From contig NZ_CP019068.1 in the NCBI RefSeq assembly GCF_001989615.1, positions 186,001 through 250,000 on the forward strand: a DNA stretch of 64,000 bases, given 5' to 3'. Made by a program: the position numbers and the translations under genes. This DNA is from Halorientalis sp. IM1011 (GTDB taxonomy: Archaea > Halobacteriota > Halobacteria > Halobacteriales > Haloarculaceae). How positions within the stretch are numbered: the stretch's first letter is position 1; every line of letters starts with the position of its first letter. Shown here in pieces: positions 33,576 to 41,883 of this stretch. The notes beneath the pieces were generated by a model that saw only the letters and a list, made by a program, of their open reading frames with translations, searched no databases and had not been told where the DNA came from.

Positions 33576-35329
33576 TGCGTGACCCCGACGTGGTCGTCGT
33601 CGGTGCCGGCGCCGACGGTCCGGCCGCAGCATCGCGGCTGGCGCGCGAACACGGCCTCGACGTGCTCATCCTCGAGGGAGGTCCGTGGCACGGCAACGAG
33701 AAGTGGCCCGAACCCCACGCCGACGCCGGCGGCACGGTGAGCACCGATCCCGATGACCTCGACGGGGAACTGCTCGACGAGCAGTTCACCCACCGCGAGG
33801 CCGACGCGAACGACCCGACCTACGGCTACCTCCGGGTCGGCCCCGCTGATCACTCGCGGGCCCCCTGGTTCCGCAACCTGCACCAGAACGCGTTCATCTG
33901 GCAGGTCGGTGCGGTCGGCGGCACCTCGCTGCACTACTTCGCGAACCACCCCCGTGCCTACCCCCACGCCATCGACGAACAGGGCCACTGGCCCATCGAC
34001 TACGAAGACCTCGTCCCCTACTACCAGTTGAACGAAGAGGTCACTAGCACCCAGCAAGCCCCGATGACGGCCAAGGAGGAGGTGTTCATCGAGGGCGCGA
34101 CGAACGCCGGCTACGAGCGCCTCGACACGAAAAACGTCACCAGCACCGGCTGGCGGCCCCAGGCCAACGCCGTCTCCGTCCCGGGCAAGGAAACGACGAC
34201 CGGCGAACCCCTCGATTCCGAGTACGAGGGCTCGTTCAGTTACGACGACGGCTTCCGCGGGGACACACTCGCCGGCGACCACTTCCAGGGCGGCTCGACG
34301 CCCGTCGACGCCCCCGTCCGGGAGAAGGCCCGGAAGTCCGCGAACGTCAGCTGGGTCCCGCGAGCACTGGACACAAACGAGGAACCGAACGCAGGGAACG
34401 TCGCCATCCGGCCGAACGCCTTCGTGACTGACATCGAGACGAACGAGGGTCTCGGGACGACGGAGGCGACCGGCGTCACGTTCCGCGACTCCTGGTCGGG
34501 TTCCTCCCAGACCGTCTCGGCGGACGCAGTCGTGCTCGCGGCCGGGTGTATCGAGTCGCCGCGACTGTGGCTCAACTCCGGCCTGCCCGACGACGGCTGG
34601 GTTGGAAAGGGGCTCACGACCCACTGGTTCGACTGGATCGTCGGCGTCTACGACGACGAGACTGTCGCCGAAATCAACCCCGAGAGCGACCATATGGACC
34701 CCTACATCGGGCAGAACTCCGCAGTGCGCTTCGACAAGCCCGGCGTCGGCGGCCTGGAAGACATCGGGATGTCGCCTGGGCTGGTCTCCTACGCCGACTA
34801 CCTCTTCTCCGATGCCGGCTACAGCTTCGACACGCCCGTCGACCCCGGCGAGCCCTGGGACACCCGTGGCTTCGTCGTGGGCGAGGAGCTGAAACGCCGG
34901 ATGGCCAACTACCGACAGACAAAGGCCTTGCTGGTACTCACCGACGACCAGCCCCATCAGGAGAACGGGGTCTCGCTGGACACCACCTTCGCCGACGAGC
35001 ACGGCCCGGTGCCGAAAGTCCGGTACGAACCCAGGGAGGAGGACGACGCCCGACGGGACGAACTCGCGCGCATCGCCGCGAATATCCACCGCGAGGCCGG
35101 TGCCAGCCACGTCCACCGCTGTGAGTGGCCGCCGCTGCTGCTGCATATGCAGTCCTCGATGCGGATGGGCAAAGTGCTGGATCAGAACGCCGAGGCGAAG
35201 AACGTCTCGCGGCTCTTCGTCGCCGACCACTCCGCGATGGCCAACGGCCTGGGCGGCCCGAACCCGACCAACACTGGGCAGGCCCTCGCTCTGCGGACCG
35301 CAGACAAAATCGGCCAACTCTACTTCTGA
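33575..35329 (+). CDS. GMC-family FAD oxidoreductase
   Basis: The 584-residue flavoenzyme has an N-terminal dinucleotide fold (VVVGAGADGPAAASRLA, about 6-22), VLAAGCIESPRLWLNSG (about 318-334) and the C-terminal GMC block SSMRMGKVLDQNAEAKNVSRLFVADHS then GPNPTNTGQALALR. It has no signal peptide of its own, consistent with co-export by the preceding Tat subunit. These enzymes oxidise sugars or sugar acids and feed electrons to the membrane. No cytochrome subunit gene is adjacent, so the electron acceptor is unclear. Confidence 0.9.
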   Translation: MRDPDVVVVGAGADGPAAASRLAREHGLDVLILEGGPWHGNEKWPEPHADAGGTVSTDPDDLDGELLDEQFTHREADANDPTYGYLRVGPADHSRAPWFRNLHQNAFIWQVGAVGGTSLHYFANHPRAYPHAIDEQGHWPIDYEDLVPYYQLNEEVTSTQQAPMTAKEEVFIEGATNAGYERLDTKNVTSTGWRPQANAVSVPGKETTTGEPLDSEYEGSFSYDDGFRGDTLAGDHFQGGSTPVDAPVREKARKSANVSWVPRALDTNEEPNAGNVAIRPNAFVTDIETNEGLGTTEATGVTFRDSWSGSSQTVSADAVVLAAGCIESPRLWLNSGLPDDGWVGKGLTTHWFDWIVGVYDDETVAEINPESDHMDPYIGQNSAVRFDKPGVGGLEDIGMSPGLVSYADYLFSDAGYSFDTPVDPGEPWDTRGFVVGEELKRRMANYRQTKALLVLTDDQPHQENGVSLDTTFADEHGPVPKVRYEPREEDDARRDELARIAANIHREAGASHVHRCEWPPLLLHMQSSMRMGKVLDQNAEAKNVSRLFVADHSAMANGLGGPNPTNTGQALALRTADKIGQLYF

Positions 35330-35394
35330 GACGCCCCTTCCAACCCCTCCCCTCTCACCACATCCGTCTTCTCGCTTCCAGGCCTCGTGAATGT

Positions 35395-36678
35395 TCACCC
35401 CGCCCGCGGTGGGGCGGGGCTTCGCCCGTCCTCGCAAACGGACGTTCCTGCTTCGACGACACGGCTTGCAGGCACGTCACCGGCGTTTGCCTCGGTGCCC
35501 GCAGCGGCCGCAGTCTCCACAGGCGTGCCTTCGGAGCATCCCACTCCTAGCCGCGCGAGACCACGCTGAAGAATGTTGAGTGCCGCGTTCCAATCCCTGT
35601 CCGTCTCGAACCCACAACTCGGACAGGAATGTTCACGCATCCACAACTCCTTCTCAACCTCCACACCACACCGGGCGCATTCCTTCGTCGTTCCCGGTGC
35701 AGGGACTTGCTTGACGTGACACCCGTACAGCTCCGCCTTGTACTCGAGGAGGGTGATGAATTGGCGCCACGCCGCATCCTGCTTGCGACGCGCGTTGTGG
35801 GAATCCTCCAGCATCTTCTTCACGTCTAAATCCTCGACGAACACAGCGTCATACTCTCGGCAAAGCCACCGGGTGAGCTTGTGCTGGAAGTCGCGGACTT
35901 TCCGCTGAATCCTACGCTTCTGCTTGGCGACGCGTCTGCGTGCCTTCTCCCAGTTATCCGATCCCTCCACACGGCGGCTTTGCGTCCGCTGGGCCTTCTC
36001 GAGTCGCTCGTACTCGTCCTCAAGGTCAAGCCGACCAACGCTGAGGCCATCGCTGGTGTGGATGTAGTTCAGGATGCCCAAGTCCACACCCACGCAATCC
36101 TCGACATCAATCTCCTCCACGTCGGGTTTCTCGGGAAGGGCGTCCTCTGGGTAGTCGAGGGCGAAGGAGACGAACCACTCACCCGTCGCCTCCTTCTTCA
36201 GTGTCACCTCTTTCACCACTGCATCGTTGGGAAACGGACGATGTTGGCGGAAGGGGATCCAGCCGATTTTGGCGAGGCGGACGTACCCAGTGTCGGAAGA
36301 GCCCCTCTTCTCGTCAAGGTCGAAGCTCTTCCCGACGTAGGTAATCGAACGGTAGTCCCGTGGTGCCTTCCACTGGAGTTTGCCAACGTTGTAGCCGTTT
36401 TCTTTGAGCGCGGAGAGACCGTGGAGGTTGTGGTGGAAACGGCGGACGGTGGCCTGCATAGCAGTACTGGAGAGCTGCTTCCATTCGGGCCACCTGCTGC
36501 GCCAGTCCTTCACTTTCTGGTTTTGGTCGTACCGCGTGGGCTTGTCGTCCTCAGGGGCGTTCTCGTAGTCGTGAAGAACGTGGTTGTAGAGTTGGCGGTG
36601 GTGGTCAAGATGGTACTCACACGCTTCCTCGAGCCCTTCTTGCTCGGGGTACGCTTGAAAGCGGTGCGAGTAATCCAT
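35395..36678 (-). mobile_element. tnpB: IS200/IS605-family (IS1341-type) tnpB gene, no tnpA
   Basis: The 427-residue TnpB has an intact RuvC-like triad: D199 in GVDLGILNY, E282 in VFVEDLDVK, and the Asp in TDRDWNAALNI (360-362). A zinc ribbon (C334, C337, C352, C355) sits between the last two. TnpB is an RNA-guided nuclease whose guide RNA comes from the 3' end of the gene and the right end. Here the last codons cover a GC-rich hairpin (35398-35419), as expected for such a guide scaffold. No TnpA transposase is present, so the element depends on one elsewhere or is domesticated. The C-terminal about 50 residues are low-complexity and overlap that RNA region. Confidence 0.9.
35398..35419 (-). 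ncRNA. Hairpin in tnpB 3' end, candidate guide-RNA scaffold
   Basis: CCCCGCCC and GGGCGGGG form perfect 8-bp arms around GCGGTG, at the very end of the tnpB reading frame. In characterised TnpB systems the guide RNA scaffold overlaps this position and extends into the DNA flanking the right end. The exact 3' border is not determinable here. Confidence 0.5.
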
Positions 36679-36739
36679 CGCTGTATGGCGAATGTGCGAC
36701 TCTACGGTGTTAAAAGCTGCCGTGGGTGTCGGCCTTCAC

Positions 36740-36761
36740 CCCCGCCCACGGTGGGGCGGGG
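36740..36761. repeat. Second copy of the tnpB-end hairpin, upstream of tnpB
   Basis: CCCCGCCC and GGGCGGGG recur here with the same orientation and nearly the same flanks (TTCACCCC...GGTGGGGCGGGG) as the hairpin at 35398-35419. The tnpB gene is thus bracketed by direct copies of one hairpin, about 60 bp upstream of its start and at its end. This could be the left end or the remnant of an adjacent element copy. Confidence 0.55.
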
Positions 36762-36969
36762 TACCCGGCCTCGGTCTCTTTATGGATCCGAATCTGGTCA
36801 GTGACTCGCCCCTGAACGGTGGGCTGCCGCACTGTTACTGCTGGGAGAGGTACGGTTTCCGGTGACTCCAAGAACGACACAGAGAGATCGACGCCAGTCC
36901 CGCCGACTCCGTTCGAAGTTTGGGGCCGGATGGCCCTTAATTAAGTGCGTTAGGGTTGAATCCAGCGGT

Positions 36970-37548
36970 ATGGCGACCATTTCGGTCGACGATGAGACGC
37001 TCTCTGTCGAGGTAGTCGCTGCAGAGACCGACTGCAATTACTACATCCGCGTCGAGTATGATGACTCCACAGGCTCGCGACAACGCACCGAATGGCAACT
37101 CGAGGTCGATAGCCGAAGTGAACTCACCGTCGACAGAATCGAACAGATCCTGACCGAGTGGACGAGCAGTCGTGACGATGTTGCATCCCTCACCAGTTTC
37201 TCGATCCAGCGAGTGGACATCGCTCGACGGGGGACATCCACAACGGACGAAGCCAGCAGCGGCACAGCAGACAACCAACCCATCGACCCAGCAACGGCAA
37301 CGAGTAGGTTCCCATATTCACCTGGGGATCGGATTGCTTACTATGTGGACGGGCCCGACAGTACTGTCTATGGGTACACCACTGAAGCGGTTGTAACAGA
37401 ACTCCCACCGATTCAGAAACAGAACAGAGAGCCGATCCGTGGCAAGGTCGAAATCGATACTGGGGCAGACACAAAAGTAATCCCGGACGATTGGATAGTC
37501 GGACCAGCAGCGGACGTAACAGTGGACAAGCCGAATGACCGTCTTTGA
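36970..37548 (+). CDS. Protein of unknown function with C-terminal SH3-like segment
   Basis: The predicted 192-residue protein starts at MATISVDDETLSVEV (the frame is open 36 codons upstream, but with basic, non-coding-like residues). The first 95 residues look like a small alpha/beta domain (NYYIRVEYDDSTGSRQRTEWQLEVDSRSELTVDRIEQILTEW). A linker and a beta-rich end (YSPGDRIAYYVDGPDSTVYGYTTEAVVTELPP) follow. It lies between the TnpB element and an IS605-like end remnant. No family is recognised. Confidence 0.6.
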   Translation: MATISVDDETLSVEVVAAETDCNYYIRVEYDDSTGSRQRTEWQLEVDSRSELTVDRIEQILTEWTSSRDDVASLTSFSIQRVDIARRGTSTTDEASSGTADNQPIDPATATSRFPYSPGDRIAYYVDGPDSTVYGYTTEAVVTELPPIQKQNREPIRGKVEIDTGADTKVIPDDWIVGPAADVTVDKPNDRL

Positions 37549-37670
37549 CCTCCTTCCCGGCGTAAACGTACGGAATACTGGCGAATGCTAGATGGGCGGG
37601 TTCGACCTGCTGTTCCTCCGGACACGACTCTGTTCCCACGAAATCGACTGGCCGTTCATCTTTGCTGTAG

Positions 37671-37697
37671 CGAGGAAATCCCGCCGTTCACGGCGGG
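37671..37697. repeat. IS605-family-like right-end hairpin remnant
   Basis: CGAGGAAATC is followed by the perfect hairpin CCCGCCG-TTCA-CGGCGGG (37680-37697) and then TGAGGAAGTC. The same arrangement (CGAGAGAATC, then CCGGCC-TTCA-GGCCG) recurs at 63901-63925. The shared 5' sequence, TTCA loop and GC stem suggest a common origin in haloarchaeal IS605-type ends. No transposase gene adjoins this copy. Confidence 0.5.
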
Positions 37698-37754
37698 TGA
37701 GGAAGTCACCATGCGGTCACTCAATCCAACCGCGTGAACGGCGCGAAAACTAAG

Positions 37755-37775
37755 TATGTGTAGGACCTACACATA
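37755..37775. promoter_or_regulatory. Perfect palindrome overlapping the toxin-antitoxin promoter
   Basis: TATGTGTAGG and CCTACACATA are perfect 10-bp arms around a single A. The site ends 4 bp before the antitoxin start codon, where the transcription start of a leaderless haloarchaeal mRNA would lie. A ribbon-helix-helix antitoxin, itself a dimer, is the natural candidate to bind it. Confidence 0.75.
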
Positions 37776-37779
37776 GATA

Positions 37780-38172
37780 ATGGCTGAAGAGAAAACCCGG
37801 GTCGATTTCAACGCCCCGAAGTCCCTCGTCGATCGCGCCGACAGCGTCGTTGAAATCCTCGATATCTCTCGTACCCGCCTCCTCATCAAGGCTCTTGAGG
37901 ACGAACTTGAGGACCTCGCAAACGACGAAGAGTTCCGCCGGCGACTGAGCGACGCCTACTATGAGGGCCGGGTCGACTATGACACCGTCGAAGCAATCCT
38001 TGGCCGTGAGGAAGCGATGCGATTGAAACTCCTCCGGGAGTCGATCGACCGAACGCCTGCCATCCCCAGACTCAAGGATGGCCTCCCGAGTAACGATCCC
38101 TTCTACGACGGCAAAATCTCCGAATGGAGGGACGCAAGCCCGTCTGATTTCGACGATGAGTCACGTCCCTGA
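37780..38172 (+). CDS. Ribbon-helix-helix antitoxin-like protein
   Basis: The 130-residue protein begins with a beta strand and two helices fitting a RHH fold (KTRVDFNAPKSLVDRADSVVEILDISRTRLLIKALEDELEDLA). A region with YYEGRVDYDTVEAILGREEAMRLKLLRES follows, similar to UPF0175-type antitoxins. An acidic tail closes it and probably wraps the toxin. It lies 2 bp before a PIN-domain gene and directly after a perfect palindrome, a typical autoregulated toxin-antitoxin arrangement. Confidence 0.8.
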   Translation: MAEEKTRVDFNAPKSLVDRADSVVEILDISRTRLLIKALEDELEDLANDEEFRRRLSDAYYEGRVDYDTVEAILGREEAMRLKLLRESIDRTPAIPRLKDGLPSNDPFYDGKISEWRDASPSDFDDESRP

Positions 38173-38174
38173 GG

Positions 38175-38759
38175 ATGTCGGAGCGAGCCGTTGCCGTCGT
38201 CGATACGAACGTACTGTTGAATCTCGCCACACCGGTCGTTGACGGCCGACCACAGGCACCCTCGGGCGGGGACCCACTCAAGGCACTCCTCACCGCGTAC
38301 GACGTCCACACTCCCGCAAGCGTCCTCGGTGAGGTCACCGACGCGACAGGGAGCGATGACCTCCTCGCGGCAGCTGCCGAACTGGTGCTCCAAGCAGCCC
38401 GCCATCTTACGACGCACGATGTCGACAACCGAGCTGATGGGCCACTCGATTACGGGCTTGATCCCGGGGAATCCGACTGCATCTGGCTGGCCAACGAACT
38501 GGACGCAGACGTCTTCATCACCGATGAATTCAATACGACGAATTATTTGCTCGTCACCCTCGCGCTCGACGACCGGAATATTCTCTTCACGACACCGCAC
38601 ATCCTCTGCACGTTCGCAACTCACGGGATTCTACCCGAGGAATACATCGACGCAGCGCTCACGTACTACGTTGAAACCAAAGGCTGGGATGCACAGTATG
38701 TGGTCCAGTTGCGCCAGCAGTATCTCGATACATCAGACGAGAGCATCCATCGAGAGTGA
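38175..38759 (+). CDS. PIN-domain toxin (VapC-like)
   Basis: The 194-residue protein opens AVAVVDTNVLLNLATPV, the first PIN-domain acidic motif (D10). TPASVLGEV supplies a second acidic site. GESDCIWLANELDADVFITDEFNT holds the remaining acidic residues. The C-terminal 50 residues extend beyond the usual VapC length. PIN toxins cleave RNA, often tRNA or rRNA. The close spacing with the RHH gene supports a functional pair. Confidence 0.85.
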   Translation: MSERAVAVVDTNVLLNLATPVVDGRPQAPSGGDPLKALLTAYDVHTPASVLGEVTDATGSDDLLAAAAELVLQAARHLTTHDVDNRADGPLDYGLDPGESDCIWLANELDADVFITDEFNTTNYLLVTLALDDRNILFTTPHILCTFATHGILPEEYIDAALTYYVETKGWDAQYVVQLRQQYLDTSDESIHRE

Positions 38760-38922
38760 TTTTCGCTGTTGAATCCACCGTCTGCGTCGAGGCACACGGG
38801 GAGGCGCTGTACGAGATGCGAGCTGTCGATCAAGGTGCCTTTGAGTCGCATCGGTCGACGTCCGTTACCCGATAGCACCGCTCTTACCAGCAGAACTAGT
38901 CTTCCTGATTGAATGCCTCCAC

Positions 38923-41883
38923 TCACGCAACCATACCCGTTCGCACGATATCGATGAGGTCATCGCGCGTCAGCGGATCGATTTCGACGCGCTCCCCTTC
39001 AGCAGTGTAGAAGATACTGGTCGTAACATCTCGATCGGGATACGACGCACTCACGACGTGGTAGTAGACACTCAGCTGCTTGCGATACTCCGGTTGGCCA
39101 TGACGGCCCCGATCCGTTTTGTAATCGATGATCTCGACCGTCTCGTCCCGCACGTGAATCAGGTCGACTGTCCCCGACACCGTAACCCGGTCGCCGTCCA
39201 CGGTCAGTGGCAGATAGGCGTCTTCCTCGACCAATAACTCGCCTTCGAGGGACTCGAGGAATTCCTGCACATGGTGGAAGTCCTCTTCAGCACCGGAGTC
39301 TACAGACTCACCGAGCGCATACGCCTCGGCGAAGTCGTGGACGCGGTTCCCGAATTCGGTTCCCTTGCCGTCGGTGACGTCCTCGAAGACATCACCCTGC
39401 ATCAGCGTGTGTGGCGTGTGGCCAACCGGTCCATCCGGTGTCGGAATCGTCGCACCCAATGTCGTCTGTTCGTAGCCTGTCGGTGATTCTTCGACCAACG
39501 CCGGTTCGTAGGCTTCGACCCCGACGTCGAGTTCTTCGAGGAACTGGTTTGGCTTGTCGCCGCCCGCAAAGATGACGTGGTTTTTCGCTCGCGTCGTCGC
39601 CACATAGAGTAGCCGCCGTTCTTCGTCGTAGTTGTCGGGCAGACACCGGCGGAGGATCTGCAGACGCCAGTTATCGTAGACGTGGGCCTGGCCGTGATCG
39701 GCGGCAAAGATGTCGTGCTGGCGAAGACCGATCGATTCGTCGTAGGTGATCGTCCCACCGCCTCGTCGCCGGGGCGGGAACTTCCCGTCGTTCATGTTCG
39801 CGAGGATAACGATGGGATACTCCGTCCCTTTCGCGCCGTGGATCGTCTGGACGGTCACCGAATCGTCGCCGGCACTCGTACTGATCTCGTGTTCGCTACC
39901 CGCCTCGATCCCGCGTTCGATATGGCGAATGAGATCGCCGGTAGTGAGCGTCGTCGTCTCGTGGATCGACTGGATCGTGTCCAGCAGGACGTCCGCATAC
40001 GCCCCCTGCATCCCATAGCGATCGAACACCCGGCGGGCGACTGCGCCGACGCTCTGCAGTTCAGCCAGGGCGTCCCGGAAGTCACACATTGCCCCGGGGC
40101 GGGCCACGTCTCCGTCGAGTATCGCGTCGATCTCGTCGAGCGTGTACCCAGCGCGTTCGAGAACGACCGCCCAGCCACGGTCGCTGTCGTATTCGAGGAT
40201 GCGAAGCCAGGCGAGAAGGAGTTTCGCCTCGTCCGAGCGGAAGAGTTCGACGCCGCCGTCGTACGAGACCGGCAGGTCGTGCTCGCGAGCAATCTCCAAG
40301 AGTTCCCGACCGTAATCACGGGTCCGTGTGAGGATCGTAATGTCCTCGTGGCGCGGCGGCCGTCTGGTGCCAGCCTCGTCTTCGACGGCATACTCCTCGT
40401 TGTCGACGATTGCCTGAACTTTCGTGAGGACACTCTCGTGTTCGTCCTCGTGCGTGTAGCCCTCGATCCGTGTATTGTCAAACGCCGCATTGGCATCCAG
40501 TTCGACGATTTCCTCACGGATCGCGTCCGCGTCGACGTCGTCGGATTTGGCGGCCGGCGTGACGAGCGTCTCCGGGGCGAACTCGAGGATGGTCTCGGTC
40601 GAGCGGTAGTTCTCGGTCAGTTCGACGCGGTCGACGTCCGGGACGCCGAACGAAACGCGCTCACGGTCGTCGTTCAGATCGGCCCGGAAGCGCTCGAATC
40701 GCGTCTCGAAGTCGGTGATATTCTCGACGGCGGCGTACTGGAAAGAGTAGATGCTCTGTTTCCAGTCACCGACGACACAGATATTGTCGGTGCCGGCCAT
40801 CAGCAAGGCGAGTTTGAACTGGATCTCGCTGGTGTCCTGGAACTCGTCGATCATCACGTACTCGAAGGCCGTCTCCTCCCGGACCCGGTCCTCCGCACAG
40901 AGCAGGACGAACGCGAACAACTGGAGGAAGGCGAAGTTCAGGTAGTTCCGGCCGAGGGCGAATTCGAGATACTCGAAGTAGATATCGTGGACGAACTGCT
41001 TCAGCTCGGCCCGGTCTTCCTCGAAGGCCGCCCGGGCCCACGCTGCATCGATCTGTTTCGTTCCACGCCCGCCACGAATCTCGTCTTTGCTGGGGGCATC
41101 GCTCCGGTAGCAAGCGTTTTTGTCGTAGCTGCCCAGTTGTTTCCGCAGCCGTGACTGCCTGCTACCCCCGCCCTGTGGGGCGTTGGCTGTCGCGAAGCGG
41201 TCCTCGAAGCGGTCGAAATCTCCTTCGAGTCGAGCCTCGCCATCGCGATACCAACCCTCGGCCGTGGGGAAGATCCCCTTCGCTGCGAGCTGTTTGGTCA
41301 GATCGAGCAATTCGGTGGGGTCGTCGACGACCCGGAACAGATCGCGGTGTTCGGGATGGTCGGCACGGAAGCGGTCGTAGAACTCCCGGAAGTGGGCCTC
41401 TTCGACGAGGTCGTCGTCGAGAATCGTCGTCGAGCCCGTAATCCGATCGTCGATCCCGAGATGGGTGGGCGCGCCGTAGCCATGTGTATCCAGCAGGTCG
41501 TGACAGCGAGAGTGGAACGTCTGGATCGGCGCGTCCGCGAGTTCGCGGATACCGTACGACGAGTGGGAGACGATCCGTTCCTTCATCTCCGTCGCGGCAC
41601 TCTCGGTGAACGTCGCCAGCAAGACGTCGTCGGGTTCGACGTCGGCGTCGTCGAGGATCGTGGCGTACCGCCGCGTGACGGTGAAGGTCTTGCCTGTCCC
41701 GGCGCCGGCGTCGACGAGATAGCATCCGTCCGTGTTGTCGATCAGGTACTGCTGGTCGTCGTTGGGAGACGGCCCCGACGCCGTTTCCGACGCAAATTCT
41801 GATTCGGGCCGAGAGTCTGCGTCGGCGCCCGTCTCAGCTCCGGGCTCGACCTCGGATCCGAGATCGGGGTCAGGCTCAGACAT
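38923..41883 (-). CDS. AddA/UvrD-like helicase-nuclease
   Basis: The start at 41883 (MSEPDPDLGSEVEPG) overlaps the stop of the upstream nuclease gene by 8 bp; the longer open frame is unlikely. The 986-residue protein has an acidic Ser/Glu-rich head and an SF1A helicase core: Walker A DAGAGTGKTFTVTR, motif II MIDEFQDTSEIQ, motif IV LTENYRSTETIL, motif V TIHGAKGTEYPIVIL, motif VI YVATTRAKNH. A C-terminal PD-(D/E)XK nuclease carries VSGTVDLIHV and EIIDYKTDRG. This is the AddA arrangement (helicase plus nuclease). With the neighbour it would form an AddAB-like end-resection enzyme acting in double-strand-break repair or against foreign DNA. Confidence 0.88.
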   Translation of the reverse strand: MSEPDPDLGSEVEPGAETGADADSRPESEFASETASGPSPNDDQQYLIDNTDGCYLVDAGAGTGKTFTVTRRYATILDDADVEPDDVLLATFTESAATEMKERIVSHSSYGIRELADAPIQTFHSRCHDLLDTHGYGAPTHLGIDDRITGSTTILDDDLVEEAHFREFYDRFRADHPEHRDLFRVVDDPTELLDLTKQLAAKGIFPTAEGWYRDGEARLEGDFDRFEDRFATANAPQGGGSRQSRLRKQLGSYDKNACYRSDAPSKDEIRGGRGTKQIDAAWARAAFEEDRAELKQFVHDIYFEYLEFALGRNYLNFAFLQLFAFVLLCAEDRVREETAFEYVMIDEFQDTSEIQFKLALLMAGTDNICVVGDWKQSIYSFQYAAVENITDFETRFERFRADLNDDRERVSFGVPDVDRVELTENYRSTETILEFAPETLVTPAAKSDDVDADAIREEIVELDANAAFDNTRIEGYTHEDEHESVLTKVQAIVDNEEYAVEDEAGTRRPPRHEDITILTRTRDYGRELLEIAREHDLPVSYDGGVELFRSDEAKLLLAWLRILEYDSDRGWAVVLERAGYTLDEIDAILDGDVARPGAMCDFRDALAELQSVGAVARRVFDRYGMQGAYADVLLDTIQSIHETTTLTTGDLIRHIERGIEAGSEHEISTSAGDDSVTVQTIHGAKGTEYPIVILANMNDGKFPPRRRGGGTITYDESIGLRQHDIFAADHGQAHVYDNWRLQILRRCLPDNYDEERRLLYVATTRAKNHVIFAGGDKPNQFLEELDVGVEAYEPALVEESPTGYEQTTLGATIPTPDGPVGHTPHTLMQGDVFEDVTDGKGTEFGNRVHDFAEAYALGESVDSGAEEDFHHVQEFLESLEGELLVEEDAYLPLTVDGDRVTVSGTVDLIHVRDETVEIIDYKTDRGRHGQPEYRKQLSVYYHVVSASYPDRDVTTSIFYTAEGERVEIDPLTRDDLIDIVRTGMVA

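Noticed and set aside
33452-35437. 661-codon frame opposite the GMC oxidoreductase
   Set aside because: It is a shadow of a gene with clear FAD and GMC motifs; the product has no recognisable domain and a Val/Gly/Arg-rich composition.
39682-41154. 490-codon frame opposite the AddA-like gene
   Set aside because: It is antisense to well-marked helicase motifs; no independent coding signal.
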